20,255 bases of DNA from a virus: positions 1 to 20,255 of IMG/VR virus record IMGVR_UViG_3300033993_000015; one strand, 5' to 3'. A program made the position numbers and the translations under genes. Shown piece by piece: positions 1-7,792 of the stretch. The notes under the pieces were generated by a model that was given only the letters and a program-made list of their open reading frames with translations, was not told the origin of the DNA and made no database searches. Each line of letters starts with the position of its first letter. Positions within the stretch are counted from its first letter, which is position 1.

Positions 1-1089
1 AAGCTACAGTCGGACTCGAAGGCGTCTGGTCGCTGGGCGACCGACAAGGGTGGAGAGTACTTCGCCGTAGGCGTCGGCGGGGCTATCGCCGGTAAGGGTG
101 CGGACCTGTTCATTATTGATGACCCGCACACTGAGCAGGAGGCGATTCTCGCCGCCCATGACCCGACGATCTATGACAAGGCCTTTGACTGGTACACGTC
201 CGGTCCCAGACAGCGTCTCCAGCCGGATGCCCGCATTGTGATCGTGATGACCCGATGGGGTAAGCGGGATCTGACGGGCCGTCTAATCCAGACATCTATG
301 GAACGTGGAGACGGAGAGAGCGAGTGGGAGGTAATTGAGCTTCCTGCCATTCTGCCCTCCGGAAGCTCTCTGTGGCCTCAGTTCTGGAAGATCGAAGCGC
401 TCGAAGCGCTCAAGGCTGAGCTTCCGGCACATAAGTGGAACGCGCAGTACCAGCAGCAGCCGACCAACGCCGAAGGTGCGATCCTCAAGAGGGAGTGGTG
501 GAAGCGCTGGCCGCAGTCTCGCCCGCCCGAGTGCGAGTATATTATTATCTCTGCCGACACCGCCTTCACCAAGAACAACCGCTCGGACTACAGCGCCTTC
601 ACGACCTGGGGCGTCTTTGACAAGCCCAACGACAACGGGATCGTGGGGCAGAATCTAATTCTCCTGGACGCCTTCAAGGAGCGGATGGAATTCCCCGATC
701 TGAAGCAGAGAGCCCTTGAGGTCTATAAGGAGTGGCAGCCAGATACCCTGATGATCGAAGGCAAAGCCTCCGGCTTGCCTTTGATTCATGAGCTTCGGCA
801 GCTTGGGATCCCTGTTTCCGAATTCACCCCGACCAGGGCTTCGGGCGACAAGATCATGCGGGCAAATAGTGTTAGCGATATGTTTGCCTCTGGTATAGTC
901 TGGGCTCCCGAAACCCGATGGGCCGATGAGGTCATCGAGGAATGTGCCTCCTTCCCAAATGGGGCTCACGACGACTATGTTGACGCGGTGATTATGGCTC
1001 TGATGCGATACCGACAGGGTGGGTTTGTGCGCCTGCCTTCGGACTACGACGATGAGCCTGATCTTCCGCGTCGCGCAGAGTACTACTGA
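1..1089 (+). CDS. terL: Terminase large subunit, 5'-truncated (packaging ATPase and nuclease)
   Basis: The reading frame is open from the first base, so the N-terminus, including the Walker A part of the ATPase, lies outside the window; 362 residues are present. The protein powers DNA translocation into the procapsid and cuts the concatemer. Seen directly: a Walker B segment LFIIDDP (residues 36-42 of the fragment), the coupling-type motif IVIVMTRW (79-86), then an RNase H-like nuclease domain with acidic residues in SADTAF (D186), MIEGKAS (E253) and HDDYVDA (D324, D325, D328). These are the expected positions of the terminase metal ligands. An ATG at 238 falls in the middle of the ATPase domain and is not the start. 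The gene ends 11 bases before the portal start, the usual head-module order. Confidence 0.97.
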   Translation, partial: KLQSDSKASGRWATDKGGEYFAVGVGGAIAGKGADLFIIDDPHTEQEAILAAHDPTIYDKAFDWYTSGPRQRLQPDARIVIVMTRWGKRDLTGRLIQTSMERGDGESEWEVIELPAILPSGSSLWPQFWKIEALEALKAELPAHKWNAQYQQQPTNAEGAILKREWWKRWPQSRPPECEYIIISADTAFTKNNRSDYSAFTTWGVFDKPNDNGIVGQNLILLDAFKERMEFPDLKQRALEVYKEWQPDTLMIEGKASGLPLIHELRQLGIPVSEFTPTRASGDKIMRANSVSDMFASGIVWAPETRWADEVIEECASFPNGAHDDYVDAVIMALMRYRQGGFVRLPSDYDDEPDLPRRAEYY

Positions 1090-1100
1090 GGGGATTGGCT

Positions 1101-3536
1101 GTGGCTATCGACAAAGCGATGAACCCGCTGGGCAACCCCGCCGACGAGGACGTTGAGATTGAGATCGTGAATCCAGACGCTGTCTCGATTGAGACGGAGG
1201 ACGGCGGGGCTATCATCATCCTTGGTCCTGAGATGTCCCAGGATCTGATGCCGGGTTTCAATGCCAATCTTGCTGAACACATGGACGAGAGCGATCTTGG
1301 GGCTATCGGCCATGACCTGTTGGATGATTTTGAATCTGACAGCCGCTCCCGCGAAGATTGGGAGCAGACTTACAAGAAGGGACTCGACCTCCTTGGACTG
1401 AAGATCGAGGACCGCTCTAGCCCCTGGCCTGGGGCCTGCGGCGTGTTTCACCCGATCCTGTCTGAAGCTGCGGTTCGCTTCCAGTCTCAGGCAATCATGG
1501 AGACCTTCCCTGCGGGCGGTCCCGTAAAGACCAAGATCGTTGGTCGTATTACTCCTGAGCGCGAGCGGCAGGCTCAGCGGGTCAAGGAAGACCTAAACTA
1601 CATCCTGACTGAGAAGATGTCCGAGTACAGGAATGAGCATGAGCGCATGCTCTTCGCTCTCCCTCTTGCTGGGGCAGCATTCAAGAAAGTGTACTTCGAC
1701 CCGACCCTTGGTCGGCCTGCTTCGATCTATATCCCCGCTGAAGACTTTGTTGCCCCTTATGGGGCATCGGATCTCCAGACCGCACCCCGATACACGCACA
1801 TTATGCGGAAGCACCCGAACGAGATTCGGAAGCTTCAGGTCATGGGCTTCTATCGGGACGTTGATCTGTCCGAGCCCGTTCCTGACAGGAACGAGATCCA
1901 GCGCACCAAGGATAAGCTTGCGGGCGAAGAGCAGATCGACACGGACGACCGGCATCAGTTGCTGGAAGTTCACGTTGATCTGGATCTGCCGGGCTACGAG
2001 GATGTAGGCAAGGACGGCGAACCGACTGGGATCGCCCTCCCCTATGTCGTGACGGTCGAGCGTTCGACGGGCGTGGTCCTGTCTATTTACCGGAACTGGA
2101 AGCAGGGCGACGAACTCAAGCTGAAGCGTCAGCACTTTGTTCAGTATGGGTACATCCCTGGTTTCGGTTTCTACCCCTTCGGCCTGATCCACCTGATCGG
2201 TGGTATCGCCAAGTCTGCGACTTCGATCCTGCGTCAGCTTGTGGATGCGGGTACGCTGGCTAACCTTCCCGCCGGTCTGAAGGCTCGTGGCCTTCGTATC
2301 AAGGGCGACAGCACGCCCCTGATGCCGGGCGAGTTCCGGGACGTTGATGTCCCCTCTGGGGCCATCAAGGACAGCATTACCTTCCTGCCCTACAAGGAAC
2401 CGTCTCAGGTTCTTGCTGGTCTCCTTGGCACGCTCGTTGAGGAGGGCCGTCGCTTCGCGTCGATTGCCGATCTTCAGATTGGTGATGCCAACCAGAGTGC
2501 CCCGGTAGGCACGACCCTGGCTCTCATGGAGCGGGCGATGAAGGTGATGTCTGCGGTGCAGGCTCGTCTTCATGCCTCGATGAAGCAGGAACTGGACCTC
2601 CTGGTTGAGATTATCCAGGAGAACATGAAGGGCGACTACGACTACGAGACGGATCTCGGGGCCACTCGAACCGCTGACTATGATGGCAGAATCGACGTGA
2701 TTCCGGTCACTGACCCGAATGCTGCCTCCCTGTCTCAGCGCGTTGTCCAGTACCAAGCCGCGCTTCAGTTGGCCCAGCAGGCTCCGCAGATGTACGATCT
2801 GCCGGAGCTTCACCGGCAGATGCTGACGGTCCTGGGCATTCAGGATCCTGGCAAGATCATCCCCAACACGGATGAGAAGAAGCCTATGGATCCCGTGTCT
2901 GAGAACATGGCGATCCTGTCTGGTAAGCCAGTGAAGGCGTTCCTCTACCAAGATCATGAGGCCCACATTAAGGTCCACATGACGGCGATGCAGGATCCCA
3001 AGATCCTTGCTCTGGTCGGTCAGTCTCCCCAGGCCAGCATGATCCAGGCTGCGGCGATGGCTCACATCGCTGAGCATATCGGCTTCCAGTATCGTCGGGA
3101 GATCGAGAACCAGCTTGGCGTGGAACTGCCGCCTCCTGACGCTCCCCTGCCGGAAGACATCGAGGTGGCCCTGTCTAAGCTGGTTGCAGACGCGGCAGGC
3201 AAGCTGCTTCAGAAGGACCAAGCTGAGGCGCAGCAGCAGGAAATCCAGCAGAAGATGCAGGATCCCGTTGTCATGGCCCAGATGCAGGACGCCCAGAACA
3301 AGCAGGCTGAGATCCAGCGCAAAATGGCGAAGGACCAAGCCGATCAGATGTCGCGTGAGCGTCAGCAGCAGATCGAGGTCGAGCGGATTCGCTCTCAGGA
3401 GCGCATCGCTGGGATGAATGCTGGGATCAAGTCTATGTCTCAGCAGCAGGAGTTTGAGCAGAAGCGCGACTACGACATCGCCAAGCTGAAGCTTGATGCG
3501 ATCCGGGCTGGCGCTGATCTGGCTAGGGGCAAGTGA
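1101..3536 (+). CDS. Portal protein (podovirus / P22-like type)
   Basis: An 811-residue protein of the size and type of the portal ring of short-tailed phages, the DNA channel at one capsid vertex and the docking site for terminase and tail. Residues about 75-280 contain the stretch familiar from such portals: RSREDWEQTYKKGLDLLG, then SSPWPGACGVFHPILSEA and a PAEDFVAPYGA segment. The last ~130 residues are very rich in Gln, Ala, Lys and Arg and look like a long helical coiled coil or barrel. The start is taken as GTG at 1101 because GAGGGG at 1088-1093 is 7 bases upstream; an in-frame TTG at 1095 is too close to that site. It follows the terminase, and its stop overlaps the ATG of the next gene. 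Confidence 0.94.
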   Translation: MAIDKAMNPLGNPADEDVEIEIVNPDAVSIETEDGGAIIILGPEMSQDLMPGFNANLAEHMDESDLGAIGHDLLDDFESDSRSREDWEQTYKKGLDLLGLKIEDRSSPWPGACGVFHPILSEAAVRFQSQAIMETFPAGGPVKTKIVGRITPERERQAQRVKEDLNYILTEKMSEYRNEHERMLFALPLAGAAFKKVYFDPTLGRPASIYIPAEDFVAPYGASDLQTAPRYTHIMRKHPNEIRKLQVMGFYRDVDLSEPVPDRNEIQRTKDKLAGEEQIDTDDRHQLLEVHVDLDLPGYEDVGKDGEPTGIALPYVVTVERSTGVVLSIYRNWKQGDELKLKRQHFVQYGYIPGFGFYPFGLIHLIGGIAKSATSILRQLVDAGTLANLPAGLKARGLRIKGDSTPLMPGEFRDVDVPSGAIKDSITFLPYKEPSQVLAGLLGTLVEEGRRFASIADLQIGDANQSAPVGTTLALMERAMKVMSAVQARLHASMKQELDLLVEIIQENMKGDYDYETDLGATRTADYDGRIDVIPVTDPNAASLSQRVVQYQAALQLAQQAPQMYDLPELHRQMLTVLGIQDPGKIIPNTDEKKPMDPVSENMAILSGKPVKAFLYQDHEAHIKVHMTAMQDPKILALVGQSPQASMIQAAAMAHIAEHIGFQYRREIENQLGVELPPPDAPLPEDIEVALSKLVADAAGKLLQKDQAEAQQQEIQQKMQDPVVMAQMQDAQNKQAEIQRKMAKDQADQMSRERQQQIEVERIRSQERIAGMNAGIKSMSQQQEFEQKRDYDIAKLKLDAIRAGADLARGK

Positions 3537-3733
3537 TGGTCTCTGACGACAGCGTCCTGGAGTATCTTCGCAAGAAGATTCGGGACATGATGAACGAACA
3601 CGCTGACTTCGTGGCTACCGGCGCGGCTCAGGATTGGGCAGAATACCGTCACCACGTCGGCGTGATTGAAGGTTTGGCGAAAGCCGAAAGGGAATTGCTG
3701 GATTTGGAAGAACGTCTTCGCCAGCATGACTAA
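3536..3733 (+). CDS. Small helical phage protein of unknown function, downstream of portal
   Basis: A 65-residue, charged and probably all-helical protein (two helices, roughly residues 5-25 and 35-62; the second is a possible coiled coil rich in Glu, Leu and Arg). It has no cysteine, membrane segment or catalytic motif. ATG at 3536 shares its first base with the portal stop, and AGGGG at 3525-3529 lies 6 bases upstream, better spaced than the in-frame GTG at 3533. Short helical proteins at this place are frequent in podovirus-like genomes. Its tight coupling to the portal gene suggests a role in head assembly or DNA retention, but this is inference from position only. Confidence 0.72.
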   Translation: MVSDDSVLEYLRKKIRDMMNEHADFVATGAAQDWAEYRHHVGVIEGLAKAERELLDLEERLRQHD

Positions 3734-3734
3734 C

Positions 3735-3749
3735 CACCCATCATGGGTG
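3735..3749 (+). other. Short hairpin (6-bp stem, 3-base loop) between two head genes
   Basis: CACCCA (3735-3740) and TGGGTG (3744-3749) form a perfect inverted repeat around a TCA loop just after the stop at 3733. No T-run follows, so it is not a standard intrinsic terminator. It lies in the 58-base gap before the GroES-like gene, whose AAAGGA ribosome site is at 3781-3786. It could mark an mRNA processing or stability site, or be chance; the stem is short. Confidence 0.35.
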
Positions 3750-3791
3750 CAGGGTATCGCACGACCCTAACAGTGCGCTTAAAGGACTACT

Positions 3792-4169
3792 ATGCTTAAC
3801 GTTGATATCAAGATGCCGGATGAAGAGGCTCGGGGCGCAACCCAGCTTCCAGAACCTTCCGGTTTCAGGCTTCTGATCGCCCTTCCGGAGCTTGAAGAGA
3901 AGACCGACTCTGGCATTTACTTGCCGGAACAGGTGCGTGAGAAAGAATCCCTTGCAACGGTTGTTGGCTTCGTCCTAAAGATGGGGTCGCTCGCCTATAA
4001 GGATCCCAACAAGTTCCCTGACGGGGCTTGGTGCAAGGAGGGAGACTGGGTTTTGTTCCGTGCGTACAGCGGCACTCGTATCAAGATTCATGGTCGGGAG
4101 TTCCGGATCATTAATGACGATACGGTCGAGGGCGTTGTCGAGGATCCCAGGGGGATTGCACGGGCATGA
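3792..4169 (+). CDS. groES: GroES-like co-chaperonin (phage-encoded)
   Basis: A 125-residue protein with the Cpn10 pattern. After a 20-residue acidic lead, EPSGFRLLIALPELEEKT resembles the first GroES strand, DSGIYLPEQVREKESLATVV has the mobile-loop layout (a hydrophobic GI-x-L tripeptide that docks on GroEL, residues about 41-44), and CKEGDWVLFRAYSGTRIKI followed by GREFRIINDDTVEGVVE matches the conserved GD-V-F-Y-G-x-x-I core and the terminal strands. Family knowledge: phage co-chaperonins such as T4 Gp31 replace host GroES to help GroEL fold the capsid protein. Placement between portal and scaffold fits that role. Compared with bacterial GroES (about 95 residues) it has an N-terminal extension, a ~10-residue insertion around YKDPNKFPDG and a short C-terminal tail. 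ATG at 3792 has AAAGGA 5 bases upstream. The stop overlaps the next ATG. Confidence 0.92.
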   Translation: MLNVDIKMPDEEARGATQLPEPSGFRLLIALPELEEKTDSGIYLPEQVREKESLATVVGFVLKMGSLAYKDPNKFPDGAWCKEGDWVLFRAYSGTRIKIHGREFRIINDDTVEGVVEDPRGIARA

Positions 4170-5080
4170 GCGCTACACGAAAGGCCGAAGAGGCCGACGA
4201 CGACTTCGAGATCGAGATCGTTGATGACGCGGCTGATGAAGATCGTGGTCGTCCTCTAGCCCCAGAGGTTACGGACAACGACGACGACATCACCGTCAGT
4301 GATGACGAGGTCTCCAATTACAGCGCGAGTGTGAAGAAGCGCCTGAAGGAACTCTCCTTCAAGACGCACTCTGAGCGCCGTGCGAAGGAGTACGCCGCCA
4401 AGGAGCGTGACGAGGCCATTCGTTTGGCTGAGCGCCTTGCGGAAGAGAACAAGAAGTATCGCGAGCTTGCTGGCAACACTGAGCAGTTTGCGGCCAATCA
4501 AGCCAAGGCTCGCGCCGAAGGTGACATCGCCGCCACCAAGCGGGCGATGAAGGAAGCCTTCGAGTCTGGCGATACGGAGAAGTTCCTGGATTACCAGGAG
4601 CAGCTTCAGCGCTTCGTGAACGAACACGAGCGCTACGCTAACTACAGGCCCGCTCCGGTTCCTGAACCGACCTATGAGATTCCGAAGCCCCGCCCTCAGC
4701 CCGATACGAAGGTTGTGGACTGGGCTAATAAGAATCCCTGGTTCGAGGGGCAGAACGAGCTTGAGAAAGAGATGACGGGTTATGCCTACGCGGTCAGCGA
4801 CATGCTGATTCGTGACAGCAAGATCGACCCGCGTAGCGATAAGTACTTTGAGGAACTTAACAAGCGCATCGAGCGCCGGTTCCCCGAGTACTTCCAGAAG
4901 TCTGAGCCGGAAATTGACGCGACGGCAAAGGCATCTCCGGTGGTGGCCGCTGCAACCAGAACGGCCAAGACCACCCGCACAGTGCGTCTAACCCCGACCC
5001 AGGTCTCCGTCGCACGTAGGCTCGGTCTCACGCCTGAGCAGTACTACGCTCAGTATAAGAAGGATTACGGTCATGGCTGA
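4166..5080 (+). CDS. Putative head scaffolding protein
   Basis: A 304-residue, strongly charged protein. Residues 1-50 are very acidic (long Asp/Glu runs). Residues about 55-155 are a predicted coiled coil full of Lys, Glu and Ala. A proline-rich linker (PVPEPTYEIPKPRPQP, about residues 166-181) leads to a shorter helical part. The C-terminus is basic with RRLGLTPEQYYAQYKK, the kind of helix-rich positive tail that binds the inner capsid face in other phages. Location two genes before the capsid gene and overlap ATGA with the co-chaperonin support a scaffold role. Family knowledge: podovirus scaffolds are about 300 residues, acidic and helical. No protease motif is visible. An alternative is an inner-head structural protein. 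Confidence 0.78.
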   Translation: MSATRKAEEADDDFEIEIVDDAADEDRGRPLAPEVTDNDDDITVSDDEVSNYSASVKKRLKELSFKTHSERRAKEYAAKERDEAIRLAERLAEENKKYRELAGNTEQFAANQAKARAEGDIAATKRAMKEAFESGDTEKFLDYQEQLQRFVNEHERYANYRPAPVPEPTYEIPKPRPQPDTKVVDWANKNPWFEGQNELEKEMTGYAYAVSDMLIRDSKIDPRSDKYFEELNKRIERRFPEYFQKSEPEIDATAKASPVVAAATRTAKTTRTVRLTPTQVSVARRLGLTPEQYYAQYKKDYGHG

Positions 5081-5528
5081 CCGCACCCCCCGCGACCTTG
5101 AAACGCGCGAGCAGCAGGCTCGCCCGACTTCTTGGCGTCCTCCTTCTTTGCTGCCCGACCCGAAGCCGGAACCGGGCTATGTCTTCCGCTGGGTCCGCAC
5201 CAGCATGATGAATGCTGCGGACAACACCAACGTCAGCAAGCAGCTTCGCGAGGGCTACGTGCCCGTTCGTGCAGATGACCATCCTGAGCTTATGCTGGCA
5301 GCCGACCCCAATAGTCGCTTCAAGGGCAACATTGAGGTTGGCGGTCTCCTTCTGTGTAAGATTCCGGAGGAGGTCGCGCGTCAGCGTGACGCCTACTACC
5401 GGAATATGGCGCATCAGCAGATGGAAAGCGTGGACAACAACCTTATGCGCGAGAGTGATCCTCGCATGCCCGTCCTCCGCCCGGAGCGGTCATCGAAGAC
5501 CACGTTCGGTCGTGGCCCCAGGGAATGA
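5073..5528 (+). CDS. Head-module protein of unknown function
   Basis: A 151-residue protein starting 8 bases before the scaffold stop, so the two are translationally coupled. The N-terminus is rich in Arg and Pro (residues 1-32), the middle holds PKPEPGYVFRWVRTSMMN and YVPVRADDHPEL, and the C-terminal 35 residues are basic (RPERSSKTTFGRGPRE). There is no membrane segment or signal peptide. I recognise this as a type of protein often found between scaffold and capsid genes of podovirus-like phages, but no function is known to me. A minor capsid or scaffold-partner role is inferred from position. Confidence 0.78.
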   Translation: MADRTPRDLETREQQARPTSWRPPSLLPDPKPEPGYVFRWVRTSMMNAADNTNVSKQLREGYVPVRADDHPELMLAADPNSRFKGNIEVGGLLLCKIPEEVARQRDAYYRNMAHQQMESVDNNLMRESDPRMPVLRPERSSKTTFGRGPRE

Positions 5529-5574
5529 TCTCTTGGGCCGTAAATCCCCAATCTCAGAAGAAAGGTAACGGAAA

Positions 5575-6213
5575 GTGGCATCGACCTCTTCCCCGTACGG
5601 GCTTCGCCCGCTGAACCTTCTGGGTGGTCAGTCGTACGCTGGTTCGACTCGCGAGTACGCGATTCCTGCCAGCTACGGCACGAGCATCCAGTACGGTGAC
5701 CCGGTGATCATCACGAACACCGGCTCGACTCGTGGTACACTGGCTCGCTTCAACGCGACCACGACCGCTGCGACCATCACCTCGACGGGTGGCGGCTTCG
5801 GCTTCGTGGGCGTGTTCGTGGGCTGCACGTTCACCGACCCGACCTACGGTACGGTGTTCCGCCAGAACTACACGTCTGGCAACGCGGCGACGGACATCAT
5901 GGCTTATGTCGTGGATGACCCGGACGCTCTGTTCCAGGTGCAGGCTGACGACACCCTTGGTCAGACGGCTCTGGGCTGCAACGCGGCTCTGATCCAGACG
6001 GTTGCTGGCAACAGCGGCGCGAACATCAACTCTGGCGTTGGCCTCGATGCCTCCAGCATCGCGACGACCAACACCCTTCCGGTTCGTATTGTTGACTTCG
6101 TCAACAGCACGACCAGCCAGATTGGTGATGCGTACACCGACGTGATCGTGCGTATCAACACGCACTTCCACCGCACCGGCAATACCGGCTCTGCCGGTAC
6201 GGCTGCCAGCTAA
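5575..6213 (+). CDS. Probable capsid decoration / minor head protein
   Basis: A 212-residue protein rich in Thr, Ser, Gly and Ala with a beta-rich look and no charged coiled coil. It begins ASTSSPYGLRPLNLLGGQ and contains YGDPVIITNTGST and DPDALFQVQADDTLGQTALG, a pattern I associate with structural proteins encoded just upstream of podovirus capsid genes. Start is GTG at 5575, with GAAAGG at 5560-5565 nine bases upstream; no in-frame ATG gives a sensible N-terminus. AAGGAGG overlapping its stop serves the capsid gene. Its role, a surface decoration or cement protein, is inferred from composition and position. Confidence 0.75.
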   Translation: MASTSSPYGLRPLNLLGGQSYAGSTREYAIPASYGTSIQYGDPVIITNTGSTRGTLARFNATTTAATITSTGGGFGFVGVFVGCTFTDPTYGTVFRQNYTSGNAATDIMAYVVDDPDALFQVQADDTLGQTALGCNAALIQTVAGNSGANINSGVGLDASSIATTNTLPVRIVDFVNSTTSQIGDAYTDVIVRINTHFHRTGNTGSAGTAAS

Positions 6214-6227
6214 GGAGGCTGTGAAAG

Positions 6228-7136
6228 ATGGCTATTTCACGCGCACAGCTTCTCAAGGAACTGCTTCCGGGTCTGAACGCTCTGTTTGGCCTGGAGTACA
6301 AGCGGTACGCTGAGGAGCATAAGGAAATCTACGAGACTGAGAACTCGGAGCGTTCCTTTGAAGAGGAAGTGAAGCTCTCTGGCTTCGCTGCTGCCCCCGT
6401 CAAGAACGAAGGTGCGGCGATTGCGTACGACAACGGCCAGGAAGCCTGGACCGCTCGTTATACGCATGAGACCATCGCGTACGGCTTCTCCATCACCGAA
6501 GAGGCGATGGAAGACAACCTGTACGACAGCCTGTCGGCCCGTTACACCAAGGCGCTTGCGCGCTCGATGGCGTATACGAAGCAGATCAAGGCTGCCTTCC
6601 CGCTGAACAACGGCTTCACCAGCTACCAGTCTGGTGACGGCGTGACCCTGTTCAGCACCCAGCACCCGCTGGTGTCCGGTGGCTACAACAGCAACCGCCC
6701 GGCCACGCCGGTTGACCTGAATGAGACGGCCCTTGAGGCCGCTGTCATTCAGATCGCCGCCTGGACGGACGAGCGCAGCCTGCTTATTGCGGCCCGCCCG
6801 CGTAAGCTGATTGTGCCGCCTGCGCTGATGTTCGTTGCCACCCGCCTGCTTGAGACGGAACTCCGTGTCGGCACGGCTGACAACGACATCAACGCGGTGA
6901 AGTCCAACGGGTCGATCCCCGAAGGCTACACGGTCAACCACTTCCTGACCGACCCGAACGGCTGGTTCCTGACCACCGATGTGCCGAACGGCATGAAGCA
7001 CTTTGTGCGTTCGCCGCTTGCCACGTCGATGGACGGTGACTTCGACACGGGCAATGCTCGCTACAAGGCTCGCGAGCGTTATTCGTTCGGCGTCTCTGAC
7101 CCGCTGGGCATCTACGGCTCGCCGGGTTCGACCTGA
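6228..7136 (+). CDS. Major capsid protein (Mu gpT-like / HK97-fold type)
   Basis: A 302-residue protein of the size and character of a major capsid protein. It opens with AISRAQLLKELLPGLNALFG, has an acidic arm segment (EIYETENSERSFEEEVKLSG), and then TRYTHETIAYGFSITEEAMEDN-like sequence (about residues 80-100), the signature seen in Mu gpT-type capsid proteins. A later part, RKLIVPPALMFVATRLL (about 190-206), is the usual P-domain strand, and SRYSFGVSDPLG-type residues close the protein. A very strong ribosome site (AAGGAGG at 6212-6218, 9 bases upstream of ATG) and a terminator right after the gene fit high expression. It assembles the shell with the scaffold and probably the GroES-like protein. 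Confidence 0.92.
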   Translation: MAISRAQLLKELLPGLNALFGLEYKRYAEEHKEIYETENSERSFEEEVKLSGFAAAPVKNEGAAIAYDNGQEAWTARYTHETIAYGFSITEEAMEDNLYDSLSARYTKALARSMAYTKQIKAAFPLNNGFTSYQSGDGVTLFSTQHPLVSGGYNSNRPATPVDLNETALEAAVIQIAAWTDERSLLIAARPRKLIVPPALMFVATRLLETELRVGTADNDINAVKSNGSIPEGYTVNHFLTDPNGWFLTTDVPNGMKHFVRSPLATSMDGDFDTGNARYKARERYSFGVSDPLGIYGSPGST

Positions 7137-7144
7137 GCGTAAAA

Positions 7145-7177
7145 GGGGAGGGGGCTTCGGCCCCCTTCTCACATTTT
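7145..7177 (+). terminator. Rho-independent terminator behind the capsid gene
   Basis: An 11-bp stem (left arm 7145-7155, right arm 7160-7170, two G-U pairs) closed by the very stable C(TTCG)G tetraloop is followed by ACATTTTC, a short T-rich tail. It lies 8 bases after the capsid stop and should end, fully or partly, transcripts of the head operon. Confidence 0.88.
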
Positions 7178-7180
7178 CTC

Positions 7181-7210
7181 TTGCCCTTGTCTTTTATAGG
7201 CGGGCATAAT
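7181..7210 (+). promoter_or_regulatory. Candidate sigma70-type promoter for the downstream operon
   Basis: TTGCCC (7181-7186) and CATAAT (7205-7210) are separated by 18 bases and lie directly after the terminator, where a new promoter would be needed. Both hexamers are near the consensus (TTGACA, TATAAT). Transcription would start near 7217, leaving a leader of about 80 bases before ATG 7299. Confidence 0.5.
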
Positions 7211-7220
7211 GCGGGCAGTT

Positions 7221-7234
7221 CCGGGTTAACCCGG
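7221..7234. repeat. Perfect 14-bp palindrome just after the candidate promoter
   Basis: CCGGGTTAACCCGG reads the same on both strands. It starts about 11 bases after the -10 hexamer, so it could be an operator covering the start site, or in RNA a 5-bp hairpin with a TTAA loop at the very 5' end of the transcript. A chance occurrence of a perfect 14-bp palindrome here is unlikely but no protein partner is visible in the window. Confidence 0.55.
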
Positions 7235-7278
7235 CTCTACTGACTGTCCCGGCAGACACGCACGAAGACAGTAGAGCC
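7233..7278 (+). repeat. 10-bp inverted repeat in the leader of the 7299 operon
   Basis: GGCTCTACTG (7233-7242) and CAGTAGAGCC (7269-7278) are perfect reverse complements with a 26-base spacer. Inside the spacer a weaker TGTC/GACA pair (7245-7248, 7255-7258) could nest. The structure ends 20 bases before ATG 7299 and sits in the predicted 5' leader, where it may affect stability or translation of the mRNA. Confidence 0.6.
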
Positions 7279-7298
7279 TTGATCGTGCGAGAAGAACG

Positions 7299-7769
7299 AT
7301 GGCTTTTACCTCGTTTTCCGGCCCAGTCCGTTCCGGTACAATTCGTGAAGGCGCTGCGCGCAACACGGGCCTTGTGGTTCTCACCCAGTCCTACGACACG
7401 GGCGTTGTGACGGCTGGCGTCGGCAACGTGGACGCTGCGCTTGGCATTCTGCCCCAGGGTTCGCAGATCGTGGACATCACCGTCGATCAGGTTGTGGTGC
7501 CGGGTGGTTCCTCGACCTCGACCGTGTCTGTCGGTAATGCCTCTGGCGGCGCTCAGCTTATGGCGGCGGTTGCCACCACCGCTGGCGGTCGCTTTCGTGG
7601 CACCACGACGGCGACGACGCAGCTTGCTTGGCAGACCTCGACCTCTGCCGACACGCCGGTCTTTGTCCGCTATGCGGTGGGCACTGAGGCGGGCGTGGGT
7701 CGCGCCATCGTGACCGTCAGCTACGTCCAGCGCGCTCCGAACGGCGCTCAGAACCCCGCCAGCGCCTAA
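7299..7769 (+). CDS. Small virion-type protein, possible head decoration
   Basis: A 156-residue protein rich in Thr, Val, Ala, Gly and Ser, probably all beta. It contains SGPVRSGTIREGAARNTGLV near the start and repeated short strands such as SQIVDITVDQVVVPGG and TSTVSVGNASGG. It has no cysteine, membrane segment or enzyme motif. This is the first gene after the promoter and structured leader; weak purine-rich GAGAAGAA precedes the ATG. Similar Thr/Gly-rich proteins sit after capsid genes in many podovirus-like genomes and are usually virion proteins. That role is inferred. Confidence 0.72.
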   Translation: MAFTSFSGPVRSGTIREGAARNTGLVVLTQSYDTGVVTAGVGNVDAALGILPQGSQIVDITVDQVVVPGGSSTSTVSVGNASGGAQLMAAVATTAGGRFRGTTTATTQLAWQTSTSADTPVFVRYAVGTEAGVGRAIVTVSYVQRAPNGAQNPASA

Positions 7770-7792
7770 CCAGCTAAGGAGGGTTCTGCGTC

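Noticed and set aside
335-658. Frame-shifted + strand open frames inside the terminase, portal and capsid genes
   Set aside because: Ser/Arg/Pro-rich shadow translations typical of the +1 frame in this base composition; none has a proper ribosome site or any family resemblance.
1593-3338. Long open frame on the - strand (581 codons) opposite the portal gene
   Set aside because: It lies wholly opposite a well-recognised portal gene, its translation is repetitive Leu/Arg/His-rich, and no ribosome site or family motif was seen. Long antisense frames are expected where GC-rich coding DNA has few stops in that register.
3735-3749. Hairpin as an intrinsic terminator
   Set aside because: Stem of only 6 bp and no T-run after it; kept only as a low-confidence structure.
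6237-7172. 311-codon - strand frame opposite the capsid gene
   Set aside because: Arg/Val/Gly-rich nonsense-like composition, fully covered by the capsid gene and the terminator, with no recognisable motif.
7187-7210. TTGTCT (7187) as the -35 element of the candidate promoter
   Set aside because: It would leave only a 12-base spacer to CATAAT; TTGCCC at 7181 gives 18.
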